Shown: one piece after another, positions 33,897 to 41,842 of the stretch | How the letters are laid out: each line of letters starts with the position of its first letter | How positions within the stretch are numbered: the first letter of the stretch is position 1 | Source: Roseateles sp. | GTDB taxonomy: Bacteria; Pseudomonadota; Gammaproteobacteria; Burkholderiales; Burkholderiaceae | Assembly (NCBI GenBank): GCA_019232985.1 | Contig: JAFAMW010000067.1 | Span: forward strand, 1-64,000 | Direction: 5' to 3' | DNA: 64,000 bases | Translations under genes and position numbers: made by a program | Notes under the pieces: model-generated | The model's input: only the letters and a program-made list of their open reading frames with translations | The model's database searches: none | Told to the model about the DNA's origin: nothing

Positions 33897-34994
33897 CTAG
33901 CCGAAGGTGAACGCGTAGGCCTGCGCGCCCGCGTCGAGGAACTCGATCTCGACGAGGTGCTGGTGGCTGTCGTCGTGGGCCTGGCGGACCAGCTGGTAGA
34001 GCTTCTTCGCGTCGACCGTGCCCGCGCCGTCGGCGTCGATGTCGTCGCCATGGTCGGCGCCGGGCGCCCGGCCGTCGACGCGGACCCTGAAGCGGATCGC
34101 GTGGCCGGGCTGGTCGGGGCCGAGCACGAGGTGCACGTCGCGCGCCTGGAAGCGGTAGGCGATGCGGCCGCCGGCCGCGGCGAGCTCGATCAGGTCGGGG
34201 GCGACGCGCCAGCGGCCCGCGAGCGTCCATTGGTCGAGGTCGAGGCGCGGCGCCGGCGCGTAGTCGTTCGAGCCCGGGCCGGGACCCGGGCCCGCGAGCG
34301 CGCCCCGGGCCGAGACGAAGCCCTCGGCGCGCGCGCCGCCGAGGTAGGTCTCGCCGGATGCGGCCGGGCGGGCGCCCGGGGCCGCCTGCGTGCCCGTCGC
34401 ATGCGGCGCGACGAGGTCGGTCGGCACGCCGTGGCGGCCGGCCTCGCGCAGCAGCTGCTGGATCATGTGCTCGGCGTCGTCGTAGCGGCCCTCGCCGAGC
34501 TGGCGCGAGCGCACCCGGCCGTCGGCGTCGACGAAGTAGAAAGTCGGCCAGGCGGTCGTGCCGAACGCGCGCCACAGCGCCTGGTGGCTGTCGACGGCGA
34601 CCGGGTAGGTGATGCCGAGCTCCCGGACCGCGCGCGCGACGTTCGCGGTCGAGCGCTCGAACTCGAACTCGGGCGTGTGCGCGCCGATCACGACGAGACC
34701 GTAGGGTTCGTACTTCTGCGCCCAGGCCTTCACGTAGGGCAGCGTGCGCAGGCAGTTGATGCACGAGTAGGTCCAGAAGTCGACGAGCACGACCTTGCCG
34801 CGCAGCGCCTGCGCGTCGAGCTGGGTCGAGTTGATCCATGCCGTCGCGCCGTCGAGCGCGGGCAGCGGCTGCGACGCCGACGCCGACGCCGAGAGCCCGC
34901 CCGCGACGGCCCAGCCCATGCCGGCGAGCGCGAGCAAAGAAAAGCCGGCCGCCGTCGCGAGGCGGCGCACGCGGGAGAGGAGTCGGTCAGGCAT
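33897..34994 (-). CDS. Periplasmic thioredoxin-like protein with DipZ-type C-terminus
   Basis: A 365-residue exported protein. An N-terminal signal or anchor (GFSLLALAGMGWAVAGGLSASASA) precedes a thioredoxin domain whose active site is YSCINCLRTLPY, the C-x-x-C of redoxin/AhpC-TSA types; AWPTFYFVDADGRV supplies the cis-Pro loop. The C-terminal 150 residues (ETYLGGARAEGF, HLVLGP, FLDAGAQAYAFTFG) match the beta-rich extension of DipZ-like proteins. An AGGAG precedes the start at 34994. It is 14 bases after the epoxide-hydrolase-like gene and cotranscribed with it. Confidence 0.9.
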   Translation of the reverse strand: MPDRLLSRVRRLATAAGFSLLALAGMGWAVAGGLSASASASQPLPALDGATAWINSTQLDAQALRGKVVLVDFWTYSCINCLRTLPYVKAWAQKYEPYGLVVIGAHTPEFEFERSTANVARAVRELGITYPVAVDSHQALWRAFGTTAWPTFYFVDADGRVRSRQLGEGRYDDAEHMIQQLLREAGRHGVPTDLVAPHATGTQAAPGARPAASGETYLGGARAEGFVSARGALAGPGPGPGSNDYAPAPRLDLDQWTLAGRWRVAPDLIELAAAGGRIAYRFQARDVHLVLGPDQPGHAIRFRVRVDGRAPGADHGDDIDADGAGTVDAKKLYQLVRQAHDDSHQHLVEIEFLDAGAQAYAFTFG

Positions 34995-35008
34995 GGCGGT
35001 CTCCTGGC

Positions 35009-36034
35009 TCAGAGCCGGGTCACGTCGAGCACGGCCTGGGCGAAGGCCTGCGGCGCTTCCTGGGGCAGGTTGTGGCCGATGCCGCCGGTGATGACGCGGT
35101 AGGCGTAGCGGCCCGTGAACTTGCGGCGGAACGCCGCGTCGCCGACCGCGTGCGGCGCGCCGTTCGCGTCGCCCTCGAGCACGATCGTCGGCACCTCGAT
35201 CGCCGGGCCGGCCGCAAGGCGCTGCTCGAGCGCGTCGTAGGCGCGTTCGCCGTCGGCGAGGCTCTGGCGCCAGCGGTAGTTGTGGATCACGACGTCGACA
35301 TGGTCGGGGTTCGCGAACGACGCGGCGCTGCGCGCGAAGGTCGCGTCGTCGAACGCCCATCGCGGCGACGCGGTGCGCCAGATCAGCTTCGCGAACTCGT
35401 CGCGGTACTGCGCGTAGCCCGCGCGGCCATGCTCGGTCGCGAAGTAGAACTGGTACCACCACGCGTACTCGGCGGCCGGCGGCAGCGGCGCCTTGATCGC
35501 CTCGCGGTTGCCGATCAGGTAGCCGCTGACGGCGACGAGCGCCTCGCAGCGCGCGGGCCACAGCGCCGCGATCACGGCGGCCGTGCGCGCGCCCCAGTCG
35601 AAGCCCGCGAACACCGCCTTGCGGATCTTCAGCGCGTCGAGCAGCGCGACGATGTCGAGCGCGACGGCCGATTGCTGGCCGTTGCGAAACGTGCTGTCGG
35701 ACAGGAAGCGCGTGCTGCCGTGGCCGCGCAGGTGCGGCACGATCACGCGCCAGCCCGACGCGGCGAGGCGCGGCGCGACGTCGATGAAGCTGTGGATGTC
35801 GTAGGGCCAGCCGTGCAGCAGCACGACGACCGGGCCGTCGGCCGGGCCGAGCTCGGCGTAGCCGACGCTGAGCAGGCCCGCGTCGACCTGGCGCAGCGCG
35901 CCGAACGAGGCGAGCGGCGCGGCGGGCGCGAGCGTCGGCGCGGCCGTGCCGTCGGCCTGCGCGGCGTCGGCGAGCGCGAAGCTCGCCATCGCACCGAGGA
36001 AACCGCGGCGCGAGGGGGAGGTCAAGGGGGTCAT
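35009..36034 (-). CDS. Tat-exported epoxide-hydrolase-like alpha/beta hydrolase
   Basis: A 341-residue protein. The N-terminus SPSRRGFLGAMASFALADAAQA carries a twin-arginine signal. The fold is alpha/beta hydrolase with HGWPYDIHSF as oxyanion loop and an Asp nucleophile in GFDWGARTA, which places it with epoxide hydrolases and haloalkane dehalogenases rather than esterases. The terminal His is in GGIGHNLPQEAP. It is divergent from a LysR regulator and followed by the DipZ-like thioredoxin. Substrate unknown; export of such an enzyme suggests an external electrophile. Confidence 0.9.
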   Translation of the reverse strand: MTPLTSPSRRGFLGAMASFALADAAQADGTAAPTLAPAAPLASFGALRQVDAGLLSVGYAELGPADGPVVVLLHGWPYDIHSFIDVAPRLAASGWRVIVPHLRGHGSTRFLSDSTFRNGQQSAVALDIVALLDALKIRKAVFAGFDWGARTAAVIAALWPARCEALVAVSGYLIGNREAIKAPLPPAAEYAWWYQFYFATEHGRAGYAQYRDEFAKLIWRTASPRWAFDDATFARSAASFANPDHVDVVIHNYRWRQSLADGERAYDALEQRLAAGPAIEVPTIVLEGDANGAPHAVGDAAFRRKFTGRYAYRVITGGIGHNLPQEAPQAFAQAVLDVTRL

Positions 36035-36120
36035 GGGGTGGCTCCGGTCGGGGTGGCAGGTGGATGGACGCATCGTCGGTGCGCCTCGCCACCCGAGCAA
36101 GAGCAACTAAAATCACGGAT

Positions 36121-36139
36121 CGTTGTCTATGAGGCAACG
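36121..36139. promoter_or_regulatory. LysR-type binding site
   Basis: CGTTG-N9-CAACG, with a T-N11-A core, lies 15 bases before the LysR start in the 119-bp gap shared with the divergent Tat-hydrolase gene. The position suits autorepression and activation of the divergent operon. Confidence 0.6.
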
Positions 36140-36153
36140 CAGGAGCGAGACCG

Positions 36154-37119
36154 ATGCGCGAGATCAACCAGCAGCGCCTGCGCTATTTCCGCGAGGTGCT
36201 CGCCCACGGCACGATCCGCGGCGCGGCCGACAGCCTGAACACCGCGCCGTCGGTGATCACGCGGCAGATCCGCCGGCTCGAGGACGAGCTCGATACGAAG
36301 TTGTTCGAGCGCGGGGCGCGCGGCGTGCGGCCGACCGAGGCTGCCGCCCACCTGCTCGAGTTCTGGCGCGGCTACCGCTCGCACCAGGAGCAGCTCGAGG
36401 ACCGCCTGCAGGCGATCAAGGGTCTCCAGCACGGCCAGGTGCGGCTCGCGGTCAGCGAGGGCTTTGTCGACGGGCTCGTCGACGCGGTGCTCGCCGGGTT
36501 CTGCGCGCGCTATCCGAAGCTCGAGCTCGCGGTCGACATGCTGTCGGTCGAGGCGCTGCTCGCGAGCGTGGCCGAGGGCCGCGCGCATATCGGCCTGGCC
36601 TACAACCCGCCGCCGCACGCCCAGATCGAGTGGCGCGCGAGCTCGGCGCAGCCGATCGTCGCGCTCGTGCGCCGCGACCACCCGCTCGCGCGGCTCGGCC
36701 GCGCGGCGAGCGTGCAGGAGCTGCTCGCCCACCCGCTCGCGCTGATGCCGGGCGGGTTCGGCATCGGCCGGGCGACCGAGCTGCTCGCGTTCAGCGAGAA
36801 CCTCGAGATCCGCCCGGCGCTGACGACAAACTCCCTCGCCGCGCTCAAGCGCCTCGTCGCGGCGGGCCGCTTCGCGACGCTGATCGGCGAGTTCGCCGCG
36901 CCGCGCGAGATCGCCGCGGGCGAGTTCGCGACCGTGCCGGTCGACCACGCGCTGCTGCGCGGCACCCAGGCGCGCGTGCTCGTGAAGTCGGGCCGCCCGC
37001 TCGCGGCCGCGCCGAGCGAGCTGCTCGCCTGGATCCTGCGGGAGATGGCGATGTTCGCCGCGCCGGCCGCCGCTAAGGGTGCGGGGCGGCGTCGCCGGCC
37101 GGCATCAGCGCCGGATTGA
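36154..37119 (+). CDS. LysR-family transcriptional regulator
   Basis: A 321-residue regulator. The winged helix-turn-helix is [45 protein letters not shown], followed by the effector domain [24 protein letters not shown] at 36140s precedes the ATG. It is divergent from the Tat-exported hydrolase and the thioredoxin gene and is the likely controller of that pair. The effector is unknown. The last 15 codons (Arg/Ala-rich) overlap the 3' end of the convergent gene. Confidence 0.92.
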   Translation: MREINQQRLRYFREVLAHGTIRGAADSLNTAPSVITRQIRRLEDELDTKLFERGARGVRPTEAAAHLLEFWRGYRSHQEQLEDRLQAIKGLQHGQVRLAVSEGFVDGLVDAVLAGFCARYPKLELAVDMLSVEALLASVAEGRAHIGLAYNPPPHAQIEWRASSAQPIVALVRRDHPLARLGRAASVQELLAHPLALMPGGFGIGRATELLAFSENLEIRPALTTNSLAALKRLVAAGRFATLIGEFAAPREIAAGEFATVPVDHALLRGTQARVLVKSGRPLAAAPSELLAWILREMAMFAAPAAAKGAGRRRRPASAPD

Positions 37120-37606
37120 ACTGCATCGGCCGATCGGCGAAGCAGTAGCGCGCCGTGCCCGGCCGCGTCGGATTCGACATCGGGTCGCCGGCCGCGTACT
37201 CCCTGGTCGTCAGCACGATGCAGCCGCCGTCGACCTTGAAATGCTCGAAGTCGACGGCGCGCCAGCCGGCGCCACCGATCACGTCGAAGCCGAGCAGCCG
37301 GTAGCGCCTGCCGCGGGGCTCCTTGGCGCTCACCGCGAGGTCGGCGAACGCGGCCATGTAGTACGTGTAGTTGTTGCCGCCACCGAAGCTCTCGAGCGTG
37401 AAGAACACGAGCGACAAGTCGCCCGGGCCTGGCAGCGCATGGACGCGGCGCGCGGCGCGGTATTCCTTCGCCGTCTTGTCGACCAGCTGCGCGACGAGCG
37501 CGTTCGCGGCCTGGTCGATCGCGCCTTGCGCGGCGGCGTGCCTGGCGGGCAGCAGGATCGCGAGCGCCAGCGCGACCGCGCCTACTGCCCGGCAGGCGGT
37601 TCCCAC
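37073..37606 (-). CDS. Secreted hypothetical protein
   Basis: A 177-residue protein starting from a GTG at 37606 that overlaps the end of the VOC gene by 25 bases. [22 protein letters not shown] is a clear signal peptide. The mature part ([68 protein letters not shown]) is well-structured but unrecognised. Start is inferred from the signal peptide. Confidence 0.7.
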   Translation of the reverse strand: MGTACRAVGAVALALAILLPARHAAAQGAIDQAANALVAQLVDKTAKEYRAARRVHALPGPGDLSLVFFTLESFGGGNNYTYYMAAFADLAVSAKEPRGRRYRLLGFDVIGGAGWRAVDFEHFKVDGGCIVLTTREYAAGDPMSNPTRPGTARYCFADRPMQFNPALMPAGDAAPHP

Positions 37607-37968
37607 AGCTCGACCTTGTTGCCCTCGGGGTCGACGACCCAGCCGAACTTGCCGAATTCGGAGTCGTCGGTCTTGTCGAGCACCTGGCAGCCCTCGGCGC
37701 GCAGCGCCTGCAGCAGCGCGGTCAGGTCGGCGACGCGGTAATTGACCATGAACGAGGCCTGGCTCGGCGCGAAGCTGTCGCCGTCGGCGGCGTTGATGCT
37801 CCAGGCCGTCGTGCCGCCGACCGGCTTGCCGTCGGCGTCGGTCCAGTCGAACGCGGCGCCGCCCCAGGACTGCACGTCCACGCCGAGATGGGTCCTGTAC
37901 CAGGCCCGCAGGGCGACCGGGTCCTTGGCCTTGAAGAAGATTCCGCCGATGCCGGTGACGCGCTTCAT
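37582..37968 (-). CDS. VOC (glyoxalase-fold) family protein
   Basis: A 128-residue glyoxalase/dioxygenase-fold protein. ITGIGGIFFKAKDP near the N-terminus and the closing [13 protein letters not shown] are family signatures. Metal ligands are not all obvious, so catalysis is uncertain. It is closely related to the protein at 43407-43880 (shared [26 protein letters not shown]), but has no signal peptide. Confidence 0.9.
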   Translation of the reverse strand: MKRVTGIGGIFFKAKDPVALRAWYRTHLGVDVQSWGGAAFDWTDADGKPVGGTTAWSINAADGDSFAPSQASFMVNYRVADLTALLQALRAEGCQVLDKTDDSEFGKFGWVVDPEGNKVELWEPPAGQ

Positions 37969-38027
37969 GAGGGGGCTCCTGGGCTGAGGGGACTGCGAGG
38001 GCGCTAGCGTAGCGCGCCCGGCGACGT

Positions 38028-39458
38028 TCAGGCGAGCCGCTTGCGCGTGCCCTTCTCCTGCACCGGCATCTGTTGCGCGGCGCCCGGCAGCGTCGGCTTG
38101 GGCAGCTTCGCGAGGCCCGCGCGCGCGGCGGCGAGCTCGGCCTGGGCGTCGGGCAGTGCGGGTGCCTTGGCTTCGGCGGCGTCGGCGAAGCGCAACGCCG
38201 CGGTGAGGTCGCCGAAGGTCTGGCGCCGCCACGCGCTGATGTTGGGCTCCTGCACGCCCGTGAAGCGCTCGAGGAACTGCAGGATCGAGGTGTGGTCGAA
38301 CGGCGCGCTGCAGACCCAGCCGCCGGCCGTCCACGGCGAGACGATGATGGCCGGCACGCGAAAGCCCGCGCCCGCGGGCAGGCCGCCGACGAACTCGTGC
38401 GGCGTGCCGGCCGGCGGCACCGGCGGCGCGACATGGTCGAACAGGCCGTCGTTCTCGTCGTAGTTGAGGATGAACACGGTCTTGGCCCAGACCGCCGGGT
38501 TGGCCGCGATCGCCTCGATCTTGCTCGCGATGAACGCGGCGCCGTCGGCCGGCGTGAACTCGGGGTGCTCGGACTGGAAGCTCGTCGGCAGGATCCACGA
38601 CACGGCCGGCAGGCGGTCGTTGCGCGCGTCGTCCTCGAACTGGCCCTCGGGGCCGCGCACCAGGCCCTTCTGGTACAGCGGCGAGCCCTTGCGCGCGAGG
38701 CGGAACGCGCGGAACTGCTCGAGCACGTTGGTGCCGTAGTTGTCCTGCTGCTGATAGACCTTCCAGCTCACGCCGGCGACCTCGAGGCGCTCGGCGTAGG
38801 TGGTCCAGGTGAAGCCGCCGCGCGGCGCCTTGTTGCTGATGCAGGGGCCGCCGTCGCGGCCGTCGGGGTCGATCGTGCCGGTCATCCAGTACAGGCGGTT
38901 CGGCCAGGTCGGGCCCATCATCGAGCTGTGATAGCCGTCGCAGATCGTGAACGCCTCGGCGAGCGCGAAGTGGAACGGGATGTCCGTGCGCTGGTAATGG
39001 CCCATCGTGTACGGGCCGTTCGCGCCCTCGGCCTTGCGGTGCGCGGGCACCCAGTTGTCCATGCGGCCGCCGTTCCAGGCCGCGTGCTGGACCTCCCAGC
39101 TGTGGTTCGTCGACGGGATCTTCTGCGCGCTGCTCGTGCGCGTGTCGAGGTGGAAGGGCAGCAGGTAGCCGGCCGGGTTCTCGGCGTCGGGCTGCTGGAA
39201 CACCGACTTGCCCGCGTGCTCGCCCTGCAACTGCAGCGCGTTCGGGTCGTCGAAGCCGCGCACGCCGGCCAGGGTGCCGAAGTAATGGTCGAACGAGCGG
39301 TTCTCCTGCATCAGCAGAACCACATGCTTGACGTCCTTGAGCGAGGCGGGACCGGCCGGCGCTTGCGCGAGCGCGCGCCGCACGCTCGGCGGCAGCAGGC
39401 TCAGGCCGGCGGCGCCGGCGGCTTGTTGGAGAAGGCGGCGGCGGGTCGGGTCGGTCAT
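38028..39458 (-). CDS. Tat-exported phosphoesterase (phospholipase C/acid phosphatase family)
   Basis: A 476-residue protein. The N-terminus PTRRRLLQQAAGAAGLSLLPP is a twin-arginine signal. HVVLLMQENRSFDHYFGTLAGVRGF is the hallmark metal-site motif; MMGPTWPNRLYWMTGT carries the nucleophile region and NYDENDGLFDHVAPP the second acidic cluster, as in AcpA and bacterial phospholipases C. It probably cleaves phosphodiesters or phosphomonoesters outside the cytoplasm. The region after residue 430 is Ala/Lys-rich and basic. No regulator is adjacent; Pho-type control cannot be judged. Confidence 0.93.
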   Translation of the reverse strand: MTDPTRRRLLQQAAGAAGLSLLPPSVRRALAQAPAGPASLKDVKHVVLLMQENRSFDHYFGTLAGVRGFDDPNALQLQGEHAGKSVFQQPDAENPAGYLLPFHLDTRTSSAQKIPSTNHSWEVQHAAWNGGRMDNWVPAHRKAEGANGPYTMGHYQRTDIPFHFALAEAFTICDGYHSSMMGPTWPNRLYWMTGTIDPDGRDGGPCISNKAPRGGFTWTTYAERLEVAGVSWKVYQQQDNYGTNVLEQFRAFRLARKGSPLYQKGLVRGPEGQFEDDARNDRLPAVSWILPTSFQSEHPEFTPADGAAFIASKIEAIAANPAVWAKTVFILNYDENDGLFDHVAPPVPPAGTPHEFVGGLPAGAGFRVPAIIVSPWTAGGWVCSAPFDHTSILQFLERFTGVQEPNISAWRRQTFGDLTAALRFADAAEAKAPALPDAQAELAAARAGLAKLPKPTLPGAAQQMPVQEKGTRKRLA

Positions 39459-39552
39459 GGCGGCGGGTTCCGGTTGAGTCGCAAGCCCGCGACGATACGC
39501 CGCCCGGACGACACGGGCGTGAAGCGGGTCGAGCCGCGCCGCCCGCCCGGCG

Positions 39553-40929
39553 TCAGGCCGCCTCGCCGGCGGCGCCCTCGCCGAGCGCGCCGAGCTCGCC
39601 GCTCGCGCGCGCCTGGCGGCCGTAGAACAGCTCGAACAGCGGGCTCGCCATCATCGTCGTGACGATCGCCATCAGCACGAGCATCGAGAACAGCGCGGGC
39701 CCGATCACGCCCTTCTGCAGGCCGATGTTGATGATGATCAGCTCCATCAGCCCGCGCGAGTTCATCAGCGCGCCGATGCCGAGCGCCGTGCGGTTGTCCT
39801 CGCCGGACAGGCGCGCGGCGAGGTAGCAGGCCAGGCCCTTCGCGGCGACCGACGCGAGCAGCACGCCGGCGGCGATCAGGACGAGCTCGGTCGAGTTGAC
39901 CATGTCCATGCGCGTGTTCAGGCCCGAGTAGGTGAAGAACATCGGCAGCAGCAGCACGACGGCGAGCGGCTCGACCTTCTTTTTGAGCTCGGCCGCGAAG
40001 CGGCCGCGCGGCATCACGGCGCCGAGGATGAAGCCGCCGAAGATCGAGTGGATGCCGACCGCGTCCATCAGGAACGCCGACAGGCAGAACAGCGCGAGCG
40101 TGATGCCGAGCACGGTCGTGCTCATCTCGCCCTCGCGCTCGACGATCGCGCCGAGCGGCGCGAGCAGGCGGCGCCCGAACAGCAGGATGAACGCGGCGTA
40201 GCCGACGCCGCCGCCGATCGCGAGCACGGCGACGCCGGGGCCGGCGCCGAAGGCCGCGAGCACGAGCGCGAGCACGCACCAGGACGCCGCGTCGTCGAAG
40301 GCCCCGGCCGTCAGCGACAGGGTGCCGAGCGAGGTGTCGGCTAGGCCGCGCTCGTTGATGATGCGCGCGAGCATCGGAAACGCCGTCAGCGCGATGCAGG
40401 CCCCCATGAACAGCGTCGCGTTGGCCTGCGAGATGCCCGGCGCGAACAGGCCCGGGATGCCGAGCAGCACCGGCGTGATCAGCACGGCGATCAGGAACGG
40501 CGCGGCGATGCCGGCCAGCGACACGCCGACCGCGCTGCGCGCCTTGGTGCGGAAATGGTCGAGCCGCAGCGTCGTGCCGACGAGGAACATGTACAGGCCG
40601 ACGCCGAGCTGCGAGCCCGCGTAGAGCACGTTGCGGGTTTCCTTGGGGAATATCGCGGCCTGCAGATCGGGCGCGAGCAGCCCGAGCAGCGAGGGCCCGA
40701 GCAGCACGCCCGCGATCATCTCGCCGACGACCTGGGGCTGGCCCAGGTATTTGCGGCCGAGCCAGCCGGTCGCGCGGCAGGCGATCAGGATGACCGCGAG
40801 CTGCAGGAAGAAGTGGACGCTGAAGTCGCCCGGCGAAAAGCTCTTCGCCGCGGCCGGCAGCGCCGCGCCATGCGCCGCGAAGATGTCGCCGAGCAGGTGG
40901 CCCAGGCTGAAGTTGTCGAAGAAACCCAT
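39553..40929 (-). CDS. Kef/CPA2-type cation:proton antiporter
   Basis: A 458-residue protein with about twelve helices. The core motifs are QPQVVGEMIAGVLLGPSLLG, GACIALTAFPMLARIINERGL and LTAGAFDDAASWCVLALVLA with the antiport Asp pair, and FGGFILGAVMPRG. It lacks a C-terminal TrkA-N domain, which separates it from full KefB/KefC. I chose MGFFDNFS at 40929 because GGAGGC precedes it; a longer start at 40995 is less likely. It probably exchanges K+ or Na+ for H+. Confidence 0.92.
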   Translation of the reverse strand: MGFFDNFSLGHLLGDIFAAHGAALPAAAKSFSPGDFSVHFFLQLAVILIACRATGWLGRKYLGQPQVVGEMIAGVLLGPSLLGLLAPDLQAAIFPKETRNVLYAGSQLGVGLYMFLVGTTLRLDHFRTKARSAVGVSLAGIAAPFLIAVLITPVLLGIPGLFAPGISQANATLFMGACIALTAFPMLARIINERGLADTSLGTLSLTAGAFDDAASWCVLALVLAAFGAGPGVAVLAIGGGVGYAAFILLFGRRLLAPLGAIVEREGEMSTTVLGITLALFCLSAFLMDAVGIHSIFGGFILGAVMPRGRFAAELKKKVEPLAVVLLLPMFFTYSGLNTRMDMVNSTELVLIAAGVLLASVAAKGLACYLAARLSGEDNRTALGIGALMNSRGLMELIIINIGLQKGVIGPALFSMLVLMAIVTTMMASPLFELFYGRQARASGELGALGEGAAGEAA

Positions 40930-41016
40930 GCGTTCGTCGCCTCCGTCTGTTTTGCTTGCGCGGCGGACTGTGCCAGCGCTGTCAACGCTGTCCATTCGGG
41001 TGCGCCGGTTTGCGCC

Positions 41017-41062
41017 TACCTACCGACATCACTATTCACGGGTTGATCGGATGTAGGTACAT
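41017..41062. promoter_or_regulatory. Candidate autoregulatory operator of the toxin-antitoxin pair
   Basis: ATGTA-GG-TACAT (41051-41062) is a palindrome 11 bases before the antitoxin start. TACCTAC at 41017-41023 is the inverted copy of GTAGGTA at 41053-41059. Paired sites of this kind are usual for Phd/YefM antitoxins. Confidence 0.55.
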
Positions 41063-41072
41063 TTGGCTGACC

Positions 41073-41324
41073 ATGAAGCTCATCGCCAGCCGCGAGTTCA
41101 ACCGCGACGTCAGCCAGGCCAAGCGCCTCGCGCGCGACGAGCCCGTGCTGATCACGGACCGCGGCGAGCCGACCCATGTGCTGATGAGCATCGCCGAGTT
41201 CCGCCGTCTGAGCGGCCAGGGCGAGAGCATCCTCGAGCTGCTCGCGATGCCCGAGGCCGTCGAGCTCGACGCCGCCGACGCCGCGTCCGACGGCGCCTGG
41301 GACCACCGCGAGCGCGCCGATTGA
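41073..41324 (+). CDS. Phd/YefM-family antitoxin
   Basis: An 83-residue protein. IASREFNRDVSQAKRLARDEPVLITDRGEPTHVLMSIAEFRRLSG is the Phd/YefM DNA-binding and dimerisation region; the acidic C-terminus (ELDAADAASDGAWDHRE) should wrap and neutralise the toxin. The frame is open upstream, but MKLIASREF is the family start. It overlaps the PIN toxin gene by one base (TGATG), the classic order of antitoxin then toxin. Confidence 0.93.
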   Translation: MKLIASREFNRDVSQAKRLARDEPVLITDRGEPTHVLMSIAEFRRLSGQGESILELLAMPEAVELDAADAASDGAWDHRERAD

Positions 41325-41827
41325 TGTACCTGCTCGACACCCATGTCGTGCTCGAGCTGCGCAAGGCCGGCGTCGCGCAGTCCGACCCCGGCCTCGCGGC
41401 CTGGGCCGCGGGCATCCCGCGCCAGCGCCTGTTCCTGTCGGCGCTGAGCCTGCTCGAGATCGAGAACGCGGCCGCGCGGCTCGGCCGCAAGGACCGCGCC
41501 GCGGGCCTCGCCGTGCGCGCCTGGATCGACGAGCGCGTGATGCCGGCCTTCGACGGCCGCATCCTGCCGGTCGACGCCGCGGTCGTGCGGCGCCGCGCCC
41601 AGCTGCCCTACGCGAACACGCGCGACGGCCTGCTCGCCGCGACGGCGCTCGAGGGCGGCTTCACGCTCGTCACGCACCGCGTCGCGGCGTTCCGCGCCGG
41701 GCGCGTCAAAGTCCTCAACCCCTCGGGCTTCGTCGCCGCGCCGGGCGGCACGGACGAGGACGAAGACTGGAGCCACGGCACGCAGACCAGCCGGCAATGG
41801 CTGAAGAACCTCTATGTACGCGCCTGA
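41324..41827 (+). CDS. vapC: VapC-type PIN-domain toxin
   Basis: A 167-residue ribonuclease toxin. The PIN acidic residues appear in MYLLDTHVVLELRKAG, LSLLEIENAA, and NTRDGLLAATALEGGFTLVTHRVAAF. It resembles the FitB branch of VapC. The C-terminal 25 residues are Asp/Trp-rich and longer than usual. The halogenase gene starts 15 bases after its stop, so the pair could share a transcript with it. Confidence 0.92.
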   Translation: MYLLDTHVVLELRKAGVAQSDPGLAAWAAGIPRQRLFLSALSLLEIENAAARLGRKDRAAGLAVRAWIDERVMPAFDGRILPVDAAVVRRRAQLPYANTRDGLLAATALEGGFTLVTHRVAAFRAGRVKVLNPSGFVAAPGGTDEDEDWSHGTQTSRQWLKNLYVRA

Positions 41828-41842
41828 CCCCGCTCACCCCGC

